NCBI GenBank assembly: GCA_017550385.1
Contig: JAFZPJ010000014.1
Span: 62,001-126,000, forward strand
Direction: 5' to 3'
DNA from: Clostridiales bacterium
GTDB lineage: Bacteria > Bacillota > Clostridia > Saccharofermentanales > Saccharofermentanaceae
Length of the DNA: 64,000 bases
Numbering within the stretch: position 1 is the stretch's first letter; every line of letters starts with the position of its first letter. The position numbers and the translations under genes are program-made. A model generated the notes under the pieces. The model saw only the letters and a list, made by a program, of their open reading frames with translations, made no database searches and was not told where the DNA came from. This document shows, in pieces, positions 24,860-33,316 of the stretch.

Positions 24860-24976
24860 GTGACAGACTATGAGATCTTATCTCTGGTGATTGCTGGAAT
24901 CAGTCTGCTGATCGGTGTAGTTGCCCTGTTGCTGAAACTATTTGCGTATCTGGATTCCAGATATAAGCGCAAATGA
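24860..24976 (+). CDS. Type I toxin, holin-like small membrane peptide (copy 2)
   Basis: 38 residues from GTG, differing from copy 1 at only a few positions (I-A-G-I-S for I-A-L-I-S; G-V-V for G-I-V). The same AAAGGAGG site, the same leader GGCACAGCC...GGTTGCC and the same basic end are present. TATAAT at 24768-24773. The high identity of coding and non-coding parts shows a recent duplication or gene conversion of about 350 bp. Confidence 0.75.
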   Translation: MTDYEILSLVIAGISLLIGVVALLLKLFAYLDSRYKRK

Positions 24977-24978
24977 AA

Positions 24979-25064
24979 ACCTCACCCAAAGACTGGCACT
25001 CTAGGGTGAGGTGAGGTAACTCAACTTTCTCGGAAGCAACCGTCTTTGCAGACTGTGCTTTCAT
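24979..25064 (-). ncRNA. Antisense antitoxin RNA, copy 2
   Basis: Minus-strand promoter TTGACG (25099-25094), 17 bases, TAGAAT (25076-25071); the stem ACCTCACCC / GGGTGAGGT (24979-25012) followed by TTTTC is the end. The -35 lies inside the last codons of the upstream gene 25086-25598. Confidence 0.65.
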
Positions 25065-25085
25065 GTGTTTATTCTATCATCGTGG

Positions 25086-25598
25086 TTATTCTTCGTCAAT
25101 TTTCGGGCCGTAATCCCTGAATCCTTTATAATACGGATTCGGTTTGAATTGGCCTACACTTATTGAAACGTTATACAGTCTCAGCAATTCTTCATCCGGT
25201 CTCGCATTTTCTTGGTCTTGTTTATATTGTTCAATGTGACGCGGCAACATGATCTTAAGTATATTCTCCGGTAATGGACGCAGTTCTTTATCAATGATCA
25301 ATGTTTCTTCAAGATGCTCTGCCGGAACGTCTAACCCAAGTTCATTTATCTGATCAAGCTTGTATGCGTTTGCCAGTATCAATGCCCTCTGCTGCTTGTT
25401 AACCTTATCGCTGTTTGCGATCGATATGAGTGCCAGGGCGACTCCCCTTCTCTCGTCAAAGGAATAGTAGTCATCGATTCCAAATTGAACGAACTTATAC
25501 AGTTTTCTTTGGATGACCACTAACGGATCATCTGAGTCGATCATCTTATATAGAGTACTAATGTGTGTTGTCAGTCTGTCTTCATAGTTATTTGCCAT
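25086..25598 (-). CDS. Unknown 170-residue accessory protein
   Basis: Soluble, helix-rich, with a proline and tyrosine-rich end (QFKPNPYYKGFRDYG). Lower GC than the flanking core genes. CGGAGG precedes the ATG and shared element copy 3 lies 27 bases upstream of it. The 3' end contains the antitoxin RNA promoter of toxin copy 2. No family recognised. Confidence 0.6.
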   Translation of the reverse strand: MANNYEDRLTTHISTLYKMIDSDDPLVVIQRKLYKFVQFGIDDYYSFDERRGVALALISIANSDKVNKQQRALILANAYKLDQINELGLDVPAEHLEETLIIDKELRPLPENILKIMLPRHIEQYKQDQENARPDEELLRLYNVSISVGQFKPNPYYKGFRDYGPKIDEE

Positions 25599-25624
25599 CT
25601 TTGTGCCTCCGTTTGTCTAAAGTG

Positions 25625-25670
25625 TTTTCACTCTTATTATGGAGTCCGTGATGTACAGGATTTTGCAGAG
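25625..25670 (-). promoter_or_regulatory. Shared 46-bp upstream element, copy 3
   Basis: Ungapped match to copies 1 and 2, with minus-strand CATAAT followed by AAGAGTGAAAA. Drives 25086-25598. Confidence 0.65.
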
Positions 25671-25700
25671 AAAATCTTTTTGCCGGATAGTGATGCTAAT

Positions 25701-25793
25701 TTGATGCGTAATCACCCTCATTTTACGTATCAATTCATACACCAATCGCTAAATGTGCACGATATGATGCGTAAAAGTTCTTCATTTGCTCAT
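25701..25793. repeat. Paired 63-bp repeat with hairpins after gene 25797-26639
   Basis: TGATGCGTA occurs at 25702 and 25765 (period 63). Unit 1 forms TTGATGCGTAA / TTACGTATCAA (one mismatch); unit 2 forms ATGATG...CATCAT. It directly follows the stop of the upstream gene, like most other members of this class in the window. Confidence 0.6.
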
Positions 25794-25796
25794 CAT

Positions 25797-26639
25797 TTAC
25801 TGACCACGATTTAAGTGCATCTCAATTAATGTGTTTGCAAGACGATCCAAGTCAACGTTATCAGGTAATTCGTTCTTATAGTATATCCTTATTCCGCGCT
25901 TGATTATCAATGTGGTAATCAGTCGCAAGAAGCTTTCGTATTCGTCTTCGCTTATCTCTGACGGCACACATAAATTCATGTTCAAAGAACCATTATTGTA
26001 ATAGTCCTCCAACATTAGCTTATTTATAATCTCTTCACCTTTAAGCTTGTCCAAAAACATAACAAACATATTGTTTGCATCACGGGCATTCAAATCATTA
26101 ATTACACCTTTACTACAAAAGGCTTCTTCAATGCCAGGATACTCTTTTTGAACATCAAGAAAGTGTTCTAGCTTATACCAGCAGGTATCAACTCCACCTT
26201 TTTTTCCTCTTCTTCCGCCTTTATTCTTCATAACGGGACAACAGTTTCCAACCGTATATGCAACTTCACAAAACATTCGTAGAGCATCACTTTCACCAAG
26301 TCCATGACCTTTAGCGCATTCAATTATCTCTTCAGGTCCAGTCAGCACATCAGCTGTAATCTTTATCCTGCATTTACAGGGGCCACTGCATGAGTAGTAA
26401 ATCAGACTGTCTTTTTTATCTACCTTATATTTTTCATTGCATAAAAATGGATATATCTCATAAGACTCCAATGCGTACGTCCAACGTTCAGCATCAAGGG
26501 TACTTTTGGATTTCTTATGGTACAGATCTATCGGATCTTTTATGTCGTTATATTTGTTTTCGAGATTCTTATACTTTTTATCTTGACGTATATCCCTGAA
26601 CACATACTCAGCCAGTTTATCCAACTCTTCTTTATTCAT
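25797..26639 (-). CDS. Unknown AT-rich accessory protein with Cys clusters
   Basis: 280 residues. A Cys-rich centre (YYSCSGPCKCRI, then IIECAKGHG) could bind a metal. AYTVGNCCPVMKNKGG followed by DTCWYKLEHFL resembles blocks I recall from uncharacterised Clostridia proteins of the DUF6994 type; that link is weak. Base composition is clearly more AT-rich than the genes around it, suggesting transfer. The ATG overlaps the end of the sigma-WYL gene by eight bases, so the two are co-translated. Confidence 0.65.
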   Translation of the reverse strand: MNKEELDKLAEYVFRDIRQDKKYKNLENKYNDIKDPIDLYHKKSKSTLDAERWTYALESYEIYPFLCNEKYKVDKKDSLIYYSCSGPCKCRIKITADVLTGPEEIIECAKGHGLGESDALRMFCEVAYTVGNCCPVMKNKGGRRGKKGGVDTCWYKLEHFLDVQKEYPGIEEAFCSKGVINDLNARDANNMFVMFLDKLKGEEIINKLMLEDYYNNGSLNMNLCVPSEISEDEYESFLRLITTLIIKRGIRIYYKNELPDNVDLDRLANTLIEMHLNRGQ

Positions 26640-28143
26640 ACTTATTCCCCAACATCTCCAGCTCTTCGCGGATCAGCTCCCTCACTTCGTCATCCAGCAC
26701 TTCGACCAAGCCCGCATACTGCATTGCCCAGTGGACGAGCATCTTAGGGTCTGCTTTGACAGTAACGGTGATGTGGTCAGGGGCGGACTCTTTTCGTGAA
26801 GAGAGAAGCTCGTAGTGGTCCCCGAACCAGTCGCGCAGGAATGTGAAGCCCTTCTTGTCGCGGTTGTCTATCTTCAGTTTGATGTCGCACGGATTGCCGT
26901 AAGCCATGTAGAGGTGTTCTGCCATGTACCGCTCGGGGTTCCAGAAATCGCCGACGAATCTGTAGTCATCAACGGGAACCGTCTCCTCCGTAACGGGATT
27001 GCCCTCGCTGTCTGTGACCAGCTCGATGTCACTCATGAGGTCGACGCGGTAGTGGTAGATGTTTTTGCTGCCCTCGTGGAAGCCGAGGCAATAGTAATTA
27101 TCGTGATATACGACGAGGTGATACGGCTGCAGGGTATATATCCTGTCTTCATCCGAATCTTTCATCTTGTTCGGCTCGAGCGAACCGTCTTCCGTGTAAT
27201 GGCAGAACTTGAAGCTGATCACGTTCCTGCCCGAGATCGCCTTCTGAACGATGCTGTTGTTGTCAGCGACACTCCTGCCGCCGAACTTCTTGGACAGGCG
27301 TCCCTGCAGAACAACCGGGTTGAACAGTATCTTCTGATCCGCCTTATCCCAGAAGGGCGACCGGTAGTACTCGCTCGCGGTCGCGAAAAGCTTCTTCACC
27401 AGCCTCGTTTTCTCCTCACCCGTGAGCATGTCCGAGAAGCAAACGGCTTCGATGAGCTTATCCATCTCTCCGTTCGAGAACGGATGCACCAAAGAAATGC
27501 CGGTTATCTTTCCTTCGTCATCGTCCTCAAGGCTCTTCTTCATAAGGTCCTTATCGAAACCTTCATACAAAAGCTTATAGTCATCCTTGTTGTCACCGCT
27601 GTACTCATAAGGATCGAGTTCGAGGATCAGGTTCTTGATAAGCTTAGACATCGTACGGCGGTCCGGCTTGTCAGTGAACCCGTACTTCTCGTAGCAATAC
27701 GCATAATGCCAGTCCATGATGTCCTGCTGCGTCAGTGTGTGATTCTCGTCAGACCACATGCGGAGAACCTCGAGGATCTGCAGCGCCTGCCTGTCAGGCT
27801 CTTTCTTGCCGATCCTCGCACTCTGTTCTTTATCCTCCTGCAGGAATTCGTCAGACTTGGGAGGCTTAACTGTATCGTCAAAGGCCAGCTCAGGCTTGTT
27901 CTTCGTTTTCCAGTAATTAGCGAACGACAGCTTTATGCACGTTGATGCATATGTTTTGAACTTGGCTCCCTCTTCATTCTCGGGATCATAATTCTGCGCT
28001 GCCGTATGCAGGGCCATCAAGCCAGCTGATTCAAGATCGTTCTGAACATCACTCGGAAGGCGTGCTCCGTATTTTGTCTTTATCCAATATGCGACCAGGT
28101 ATTCGTGGTTCAGATAAAGCTGTTCTATGTTGTTTTCATCCAT
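26632..28143 (-). CDS. Sigma-70 region 2 fused to HTH and WYL regulator
   Basis: 503 residues. Residues 7-80 read as sigma-70 region 2: LNHEYLVAYWIKTKYG, then DLESAGLMALHTAAQNYDP and KFKTYASTCIKLSFANYW, matching the core-binding and -10 recognition helices. No region 4 is visible. Residues about 117-175 form a winged-helix-like segment of the kind that precedes WYL domains. Residues 300-370 are the WYL domain (LQPYHLVVYHDNYYCLGF, YRVDLMSDIELV), and 400-500 match its C-terminal extension. WYL domains bind ligands, often single-stranded nucleic acid, in phage-defence regulators. The fusion suggests a ligand-gated initiation factor. It is coupled to a RibD remnant upstream (one base) and the AT-rich gene downstream. 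Confidence 0.75.
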   Translation of the reverse strand: MDENNIEQLYLNHEYLVAYWIKTKYGARLPSDVQNDLESAGLMALHTAAQNYDPENEEGAKFKTYASTCIKLSFANYWKTKNKPELAFDDTVKPPKSDEFLQEDKEQSARIGKKEPDRQALQILEVLRMWSDENHTLTQQDIMDWHYAYCYEKYGFTDKPDRRTMSKLIKNLILELDPYEYSGDNKDDYKLLYEGFDKDLMKKSLEDDDEGKITGISLVHPFSNGEMDKLIEAVCFSDMLTGEEKTRLVKKLFATASEYYRSPFWDKADQKILFNPVVLQGRLSKKFGGRSVADNNSIVQKAISGRNVISFKFCHYTEDGSLEPNKMKDSDEDRIYTLQPYHLVVYHDNYYCLGFHEGSKNIYHYRVDLMSDIELVTDSEGNPVTEETVPVDDYRFVGDFWNPERYMAEHLYMAYGNPCDIKLKIDNRDKKGFTFLRDWFGDHYELLSSRKESAPDHITVTVKADPKMLVHWAMQYAGLVEVLDDEVRELIREELEMLGNKYE

Positions 28144-28144
28144 A

Positions 28145-28417
28145 TCAATCTTTTACTACCTCATATCTCAGTCTGATATACGAGTCTTCCAACACCTTGC
28201 ATTCTATCAACTTCAGCACGAATCGCGCAGACAGCGCGCAGAAATACCTTACACCGTGTTCGGTCAGATGGTGATTATCCATAAGCACAAAAGACACCGG
28301 GGTCTTGGCAGGCATGTCCTTGTTGTTGACACCCATTTTCGCCTGGACACGGCCCGTGCTAATCTTACCGTCGACGGACATCAGCATGAACAGCGTTGTT
28401 ACAGGTCTGTCCGTCAT
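28145..28417 (-). pseudogene. RibD-type reductase remnant with two in-frame deletions
   Basis: 90 residues. The N-terminus (RPVTTLFMLMSVDGKISTG) and C-terminus (LIECKVLEDSYIRLRYEVVK) match the ends of the RibD C-terminal/dihydrofolate-reductase-like family, and the middle block RVQAKMGVNNKDMPAKTPVS matches its interior. The family is about 220-230 residues as I recall it, so roughly 40 residues are missing after STG and about 100 after SARFVL, both without frame loss. NADPH-binding and substrate residues are gone. The gene keeps a four-base ATGA overlap with the EAL gene and a one-base gap to the sigma-WYL gene. It may persist as a translational linker. Confidence 0.55.
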
Positions 28418-30531
28418 TCGGGTTCAACCTCCGCTGTAACGATCGGATCACCTGCATCGTTTACCACTTTCACTAGCCTCTCGGCAAACTCATCCGCAGG
28501 CATCGGCTTGGCGTAGTAGTATCCCTGGATCATGTCGCATTTGACGCGCTTCAAGAATTCCACCGTCTCCTCGGTCTCGACGCCTTCTGCGACGACCTGC
28601 ATATCCAGGTGTCTCGCAAGGCTGATGGCATCGGATACGACGACCTCGCCCCTGCCGTTGTCCGCACCGCGGAAGAACGATGCATCGAGCTTCAGCACGT
28701 CGAGCGGCAGTTCCTTCAGGGAATTCATTGACGAGTACCCTGTCCCGAAATCATCCATCGACAGTTCGAACCCGCTGTCCTTCAGTTTGCCGATGGTTCC
28801 GAGCAGCATCTCCCTGTCATCGAAGAACGCAGACTCGGTTATCTCGAGCTCTATCAGGTGGTGCGGGACGCCGTACTTGTCGACGGTGGTGATTATCTCG
28901 TCTGCAAGATCCGGGTTCGCGAAATGCACACGCGACAGGTTCACCGAGATCGTAACGGGCGTTCTTCCCTCGGATATCCATTTCGCCTGCAGCTGCGCGA
29001 GCTGCTCGATCATAAAGTTGTCTATGTTGATGATGAAGTTATTCTTCTCAAAGATAGGAATGAACCTTCCCGGCGGGACGAGACCGTCTTCGGGGCTGTT
29101 CCAGCGGATGAGCGCTTCGCCTCCGGTCATCTCGCCCGTAGAGGGGCTGTACTTGGGCTGGACGTATACAACAAACTCGTTGTTCTCCAAAGCCTTCTGC
29201 TGGAGTTCTTCGACGTGACGTTCCCAGAGACGGTCATCTAACATCTTCTGGTCGAACCATCTCGTCCTGCCCTGCTCCGTACCGTCAACAGCCGCCTGCG
29301 CAAGTCCGGCGCGGTAATACCACTCGTCGACGCTAACGCCCTTCTCGTCTATCTCGCATATACCTGCGCTGAAATCTATATTACGTTCGGGTACCTGTGC
29401 CTTGACCGCTTCCTTGAACTTCTCAAGGCGCGCGATAAGCTGGTCCTTGTCCGTGTATCGAAGGAGCAGACCGAACTCGCCGCCGTTGTTCCTTGCAAAG
29501 AATTCTTTCTTTTTGGTGTGGCCGTGCATCAGGATGTACATCTTGCCGAGTAGCCACTCACCTTCTGCTGTGCCGTAGCAGATGCAGTAATTGCGGTACT
29601 TATCGAGATGCAGGCAGACCATTGCATATTTATATGTTCCGCTCTTACCCTTACGTTTCTTGAGGAACGCACTCGTGCGGTCGACAAAACTCGTCCAGTT
29701 CTTGCCAAGGCAGACAGGATCGAAATAGTACATCCTGACCATCCTCTTCCACGACGTGATCTCCCTTATGGTAACGATCACATAGAAGATGACAGGCAGC
29801 AGTATGACTGCGGCGCCGAACGCCTGCATGAGGAGCAGGAACAGTGCATCACGGTTGGTGATCGGGATATCGTATAAGACGATGAGTCTGTAATCCTCAT
29901 TTTCCAAAGTCTTGCTGATCGTTATGTTGACATCGGTCCTGGTCTGCTCCATCCATTTTGAAAGCTCTTCGTCACTTCCGGAGGAGTATGTTGTCATCAT
30001 CTCGTCGATAAGTCTTTCCGAACGCGGAGAAATGGACATTATATCGGACGTCTCAGTCATTACGACCGTATCGCTGAAGTTAACTTTACCGCCTTCGATC
30101 CTTATGAACGGCAGCGGCTGGCTGTAGTTAACATAATTGAATTCCTCACCTGATGTATAGACTGCCTTACCGTTATCGTTAACGATCATGAAAGACTCAT
30201 CGGGCTTGCCTTCTGTCATGTCTACGATCTCTTCAAAATCAGGCTTTCCCTTCATGCCGCCGGCATTAGAGTTCAGCGCCTGCGCATAGACATTCGTCGA
30301 TTCGGAAAGCTCGACAGTCTCGCCCGCTATCGCCACAGTAACGAACAGCGCTCTGAAGCCGATGAACAAAAGCCCCGTAAACAGCAGCAGGAACAGGAAA
30401 GCCAGTACCGACGATACGATATGCGGCCTGCGCATGTGGTGGATGACCTTCTTCTTATTGCCAAGCCACTTGTTCTGGATCTTCTCGTTTACCTTATCCC
30501 ATTTGCGAGGAGAACTATTCTTGTCTTCCAT
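28414..30531 (-). CDS. Membrane EAL phosphodiesterase with degenerate GGDEF
   Basis: 705 residues. Cytosolic basic tail, membrane helix (about 40-65), an extracytoplasmic sensory region (about 66-235), a second helix (about 238-262), a GGDEF-like domain whose signature reads NNGGEF (not a functional cyclase site), then a full EAL domain: EALIRW, EITESAFF, DDFGTGYSS, KLDASFF and VAEGVET. It should hydrolyse cyclic di-GMP in response to an external signal. TATAAT stands about 46 bases upstream with a leader and a GGGGG ribosome site. It is the first gene of the run leading into the sigma-WYL regulator. Confidence 0.88.
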   Translation of the reverse strand: MEDKNSSPRKWDKVNEKIQNKWLGNKKKVIHHMRRPHIVSSVLAFLFLLLFTGLLFIGFRALFVTVAIAGETVELSESTNVYAQALNSNAGGMKGKPDFEEIVDMTEGKPDESFMIVNDNGKAVYTSGEEFNYVNYSQPLPFIRIEGGKVNFSDTVVMTETSDIMSISPRSERLIDEMMTTYSSGSDEELSKWMEQTRTDVNITISKTLENEDYRLIVLYDIPITNRDALFLLLMQAFGAAVILLPVIFYVIVTIREITSWKRMVRMYYFDPVCLGKNWTSFVDRTSAFLKKRKGKSGTYKYAMVCLHLDKYRNYCICYGTAEGEWLLGKMYILMHGHTKKKEFFARNNGGEFGLLLRYTDKDQLIARLEKFKEAVKAQVPERNIDFSAGICEIDEKGVSVDEWYYRAGLAQAAVDGTEQGRTRWFDQKMLDDRLWERHVEELQQKALENNEFVVYVQPKYSPSTGEMTGGEALIRWNSPEDGLVPPGRFIPIFEKNNFIINIDNFMIEQLAQLQAKWISEGRTPVTISVNLSRVHFANPDLADEIITTVDKYGVPHHLIELEITESAFFDDREMLLGTIGKLKDSGFELSMDDFGTGYSSMNSLKELPLDVLKLDASFFRGADNGRGEVVVSDAISLARHLDMQVVAEGVETEETVEFLKRVKCDMIQGYYYAKPMPADEFAERLVKVVNDAGDPIVTAEVEPE

Positions 30532-30624
30532 ATCTCTGCCCCCATATTTCCGTACCCAACTACTCCCATTATACTATGAGGATGCGTCGTGCGCCTTAAC
30601 GTTACCTTATTTCGAGATCAGACG

Positions 30625-31875
30625 TTACGCCTCGGGGAATACCGCCGTGACGATCATGCTCTCGCCGGTCAGGCCCGCGTAGATATCTCCGCCCATCTTT
30701 CCCATCAGACGGCGGCAGATGTAAAGACCTAAGCCGCTGCCTTCCTTGCCTTCGGCATTCGATCCTCTCCAGAAGCTGTCGAAGATATGCGGCAGCTCCG
30801 TCGCCGGCACGACATTGCCGAAACTCTTCACGTTTACCAGGCTGCAGTATTCCTCGCGGCCGATGCTTATCTCTATCCTGTTGCCCGTACCGTACTTGTA
30901 TGCGTTCTCGACGAGGTTCTGCAGCACCTCTACCGCCCTGTCGAAGTCAGCCTTGATCAGTACGTCCTTGTACTCTCCGACGGCGACTTCCGTCTTAGTG
31001 ACATCATACTTGGCATCGTAGTATTCCCTGATCTTAGAGAGCAGTTCTGACAGGTAAAACTCTGATATGTTGACCTCGGGGATCGTCACGTCGTCTCTTG
31101 CCGCACCCGTGATGTCCTTGATGTAGTGCTCGATCTCTACTACCTTGTCGCCTATGCCTTCCGCGACTTCGCGCTTCCTGTCCTCGTCATCATCATAGAG
31201 CCCGGACGACAGCGCCTTTGCAGACAGCTTGATCGCGGACAGCGGCGTCTTGATATCGTGCGACAAAGACAACAGCAAAGTCTTCTCTTCCTTCTCCAGT
31301 TCGCGGTTCCTCTTGCGGTCGTCTTCGACTTTTTGCCTCAGCACGTCGAGGCCCCACACGAGCTTGCCGAAAAACTTCGACTTCTTCTCCATCACTCCCG
31401 TGGACAGGTTGCCTCTCGCCAGTTCTTCCGGCACGCTGCTGAGCTTATCGAGCGGCTTTATTATCTGTGATCTGATGAATATCAGCACGCCGAGTGACAG
31501 CAGGAACGCTCCTGCCAGCACGCAGTTGCAGATGACGAGAGAAGTGCCCTTCGGGCTGCCTTTGGTCTTATAGTCAAATCTATATAGATCACCGTCTATC
31601 TGTCTCAACTCGTAGTCGGAAGCGGGCTTATAGAACTGTTCTCCTTCTTCGTAAGGAACCACGGCCGTCACGTAATCGCAGGAGGACAGATCGAGATCTT
31701 CAACGGCAGTGCCCGATGCGAGATTGCCCTCGAGCCTTGATATCTCAACCCTGTACTGTCTGCCTTCTTCGGAGTCGCGCTTAACCTGATCGGCAATGAG
31801 ATACACGTTCATCACTGCAGCGAGCAGGACAAAAACAAGTATCACTATGCTGATCAGTCTGTCAAACGCCTTCAT
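30625..31875 (-). CDS. Sensor histidine kinase
   Basis: 416 residues. Two membrane helices (about 7-27 and 115-135) enclose an extracytoplasmic domain of about 85 residues. A HAMP-like linker leads to the HisKA dimerisation helix LSLSHDIKTPLSAIK (phospho-accepting His) and the ATPase domain with NLVENAYKYG, then GSGLGLYICRRLMGKMGG. It overlaps the response regulator by four bases (ATGA). The loop is too large for the intramembrane-sensing BceS type, so it likely senses a ligand directly. Confidence 0.9.
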   Translation of the reverse strand: MKAFDRLISIVILVFVLLAAVMNVYLIADQVKRDSEEGRQYRVEISRLEGNLASGTAVEDLDLSSCDYVTAVVPYEEGEQFYKPASDYELRQIDGDLYRFDYKTKGSPKGTSLVICNCVLAGAFLLSLGVLIFIRSQIIKPLDKLSSVPEELARGNLSTGVMEKKSKFFGKLVWGLDVLRQKVEDDRKRNRELEKEEKTLLLSLSHDIKTPLSAIKLSAKALSSGLYDDDEDRKREVAEGIGDKVVEIEHYIKDITGAARDDVTIPEVNISEFYLSELLSKIREYYDAKYDVTKTEVAVGEYKDVLIKADFDRAVEVLQNLVENAYKYGTGNRIEISIGREEYCSLVNVKSFGNVVPATELPHIFDSFWRGSNAEGKEGSGLGLYICRRLMGKMGGDIYAGLTGESMIVTAVFPEA

Positions 31876-32534
31876 TCGAACTTATAACCCTTACCCCATA
31901 CCGTAAGTATCCTCTTGGGATTCTTCGGATCTTCTTCGATCTTCTGTCTGAGCCTCGTGATGTGGACCGTAAGCGTCTGCTGCTCGGAGTCACTGTCAAA
32001 GCCCCATATCCTATTGAACAGGAACTCCTTGGTCAGCACCTTGCCTGCGTTCTCTGCCAGAAGGAGCATGAGCTCATACTCCTTGATAGTCATCTCGATT
32101 TCCTTACCGTCCTTATATACTTTGTAGTCGACTTTGTTGATGGTAATGTTGCCGAGGGTCAGCTCATCGCTCGAATACCTGCGTGCGAACAATCCCTTGA
32201 TCTTCGCGATCAGAAGGTCTATATCGTAGGGCTTCTCGATATAGTCGTCGGCACCTAAGATGATGCCGTTCAGCTTGTCGTTCTTGTCTGTTTTCGCGCT
32301 GAGGATGAAGATGGGGACGTTGCTGTTGGTCCTTATCTCGGAACAGACGGCGTACCCGTCCATGCCCGGGAGCATGATGTCGAGGAGAACGATCTTCGCA
32401 CCGTACTTGCCGAACTTCGTGAGCGCCTCCTCCCCCGTGGAAGCGACGCTCACCGTGAAGCCTTCCTTCTTCAGGAAGTCCCCGAGAAGTTCCGATATTT
32501 CCTTATTATCTTCAACTATCAGTATGTCGGTCAT
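31872..32534 (-). CDS. OmpR/PhoB family response regulator
   Basis: 220 residues. Receiver domain with the phospho-acceptor Asp in IVLLDIMLPGMDG and acidic pocket VEDN at 8-11; the C-terminal winged helix ends with HITRLRQKIEEDPKNP and VWGKGYKF. The ATG at 32534 shares one base with the ABC ATPase stop (TAATG). It partners with the kinase downstream and probably regulates the ABC genes in the same operon. Confidence 0.92.
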   Translation of the reverse strand: MTDILIVEDNKEISELLGDFLKKEGFTVSVASTGEEALTKFGKYGAKIVLLDIMLPGMDGYAVCSEIRTNSNVPIFILSAKTDKNDKLNGIILGADDYIEKPYDIDLLIAKIKGLFARRYSSDELTLGNITINKVDYKVYKDGKEIEMTIKEYELMLLLAENAGKVLTKEFLFNRIWGFDSDSEQQTLTVHITRLRQKIEEDPKNPKRILTVWGKGYKFE

Positions 32535-33304
32535 TACCAACCCATCTCCATCAGCCAGTTGGTGAGATTCCTCTCCCTTACCTTGAGCTCCGCCTCGCCG
32601 TCGGTCTGGGGTCCGAGTTCGTACTCGCCCTTGATGTTGCCGTCAACGATGTAGAGCACTCTCGTGCATCTTGCCGCGACCTTGGCATCGTGCGTTACGA
32701 GCATTATCGTCGCGCCGTCCTTGTTGATCCTTACGAGCTCGTCCATGACTTCGTTGGACGATGTCCTGTTAAGAGCGCCCGTAGGTTCGTCGGCAAAGAT
32801 GATATCGGGCTTGTTGATGATGCTCCTCGCGATACACGCCCTCTGAAGCTGTCCGCCGGACACCTCGTTGATATCCTTGTCGGCTGTCTCTATTATACCC
32901 AACTTCTTCATGAGTTCCTCGCCTCGTGCCTCGGTCTCGGCCTTTGTCTCGCCGAGCTTTGTGGACTGGATGGCAGGAAGGATGATGTTGTCCAAGACGG
33001 TCAGGTTCTTCATCATGTACATCTGCTGGAAGATGAAGCCCATGCAGTCGAGCCTTACCGCTGCCATCTCCTTGTCGGACAGGTTGGTGATCTCCTTGCC
33101 GGAGAGCGTGACCGTGCCGCTTGTTGCCTTATCCATGCCGGATACCGAGTAAAGGAGAGTCGACTTGCCCGAGCCCGAAGGTCCCATGATGCCTACCATC
33201 TCGCCCTTCTTGATGTTGAACGTAACGTTCTTAAGGACGTGGTTCTGTCTCTTGTTCGTGATGTATGTCTTGCAAAGGTCTTTTACTTCAATGATGTTTT
33301 CCAT
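32534..33304 (-). CDS. ABC transporter ATPase (MacB/BceA type)
   Basis: 256 residues. Walker A GPSGSGKST, Q-loop FQQMYM, signature VSGGQLQRA, Walker B IIFADEPTGALN and H-loop THD. This is the LolD/MacB/BceA group that drives FtsX-like permeases instead of pumping by itself. It has a 13-base gap from the permease and a one-base overlap with the regulator. Confidence 0.92.
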   Translation of the reverse strand: MENIIEVKDLCKTYITNKRQNHVLKNVTFNIKKGEMVGIMGPSGSGKSTLLYSVSGMDKATSGTVTLSGKEITNLSDKEMAAVRLDCMGFIFQQMYMMKNLTVLDNIILPAIQSTKLGETKAETEARGEELMKKLGIIETADKDINEVSGGQLQRACIARSIINKPDIIFADEPTGALNRTSSNEVMDELVRINKDGATIMLVTHDAKVAARCTRVLYIVDGNIKGEYELGPQTDGEAELKVRERNLTNWLMEMGW

Positions 33305-33316
33305 TTTGTTACTCCT

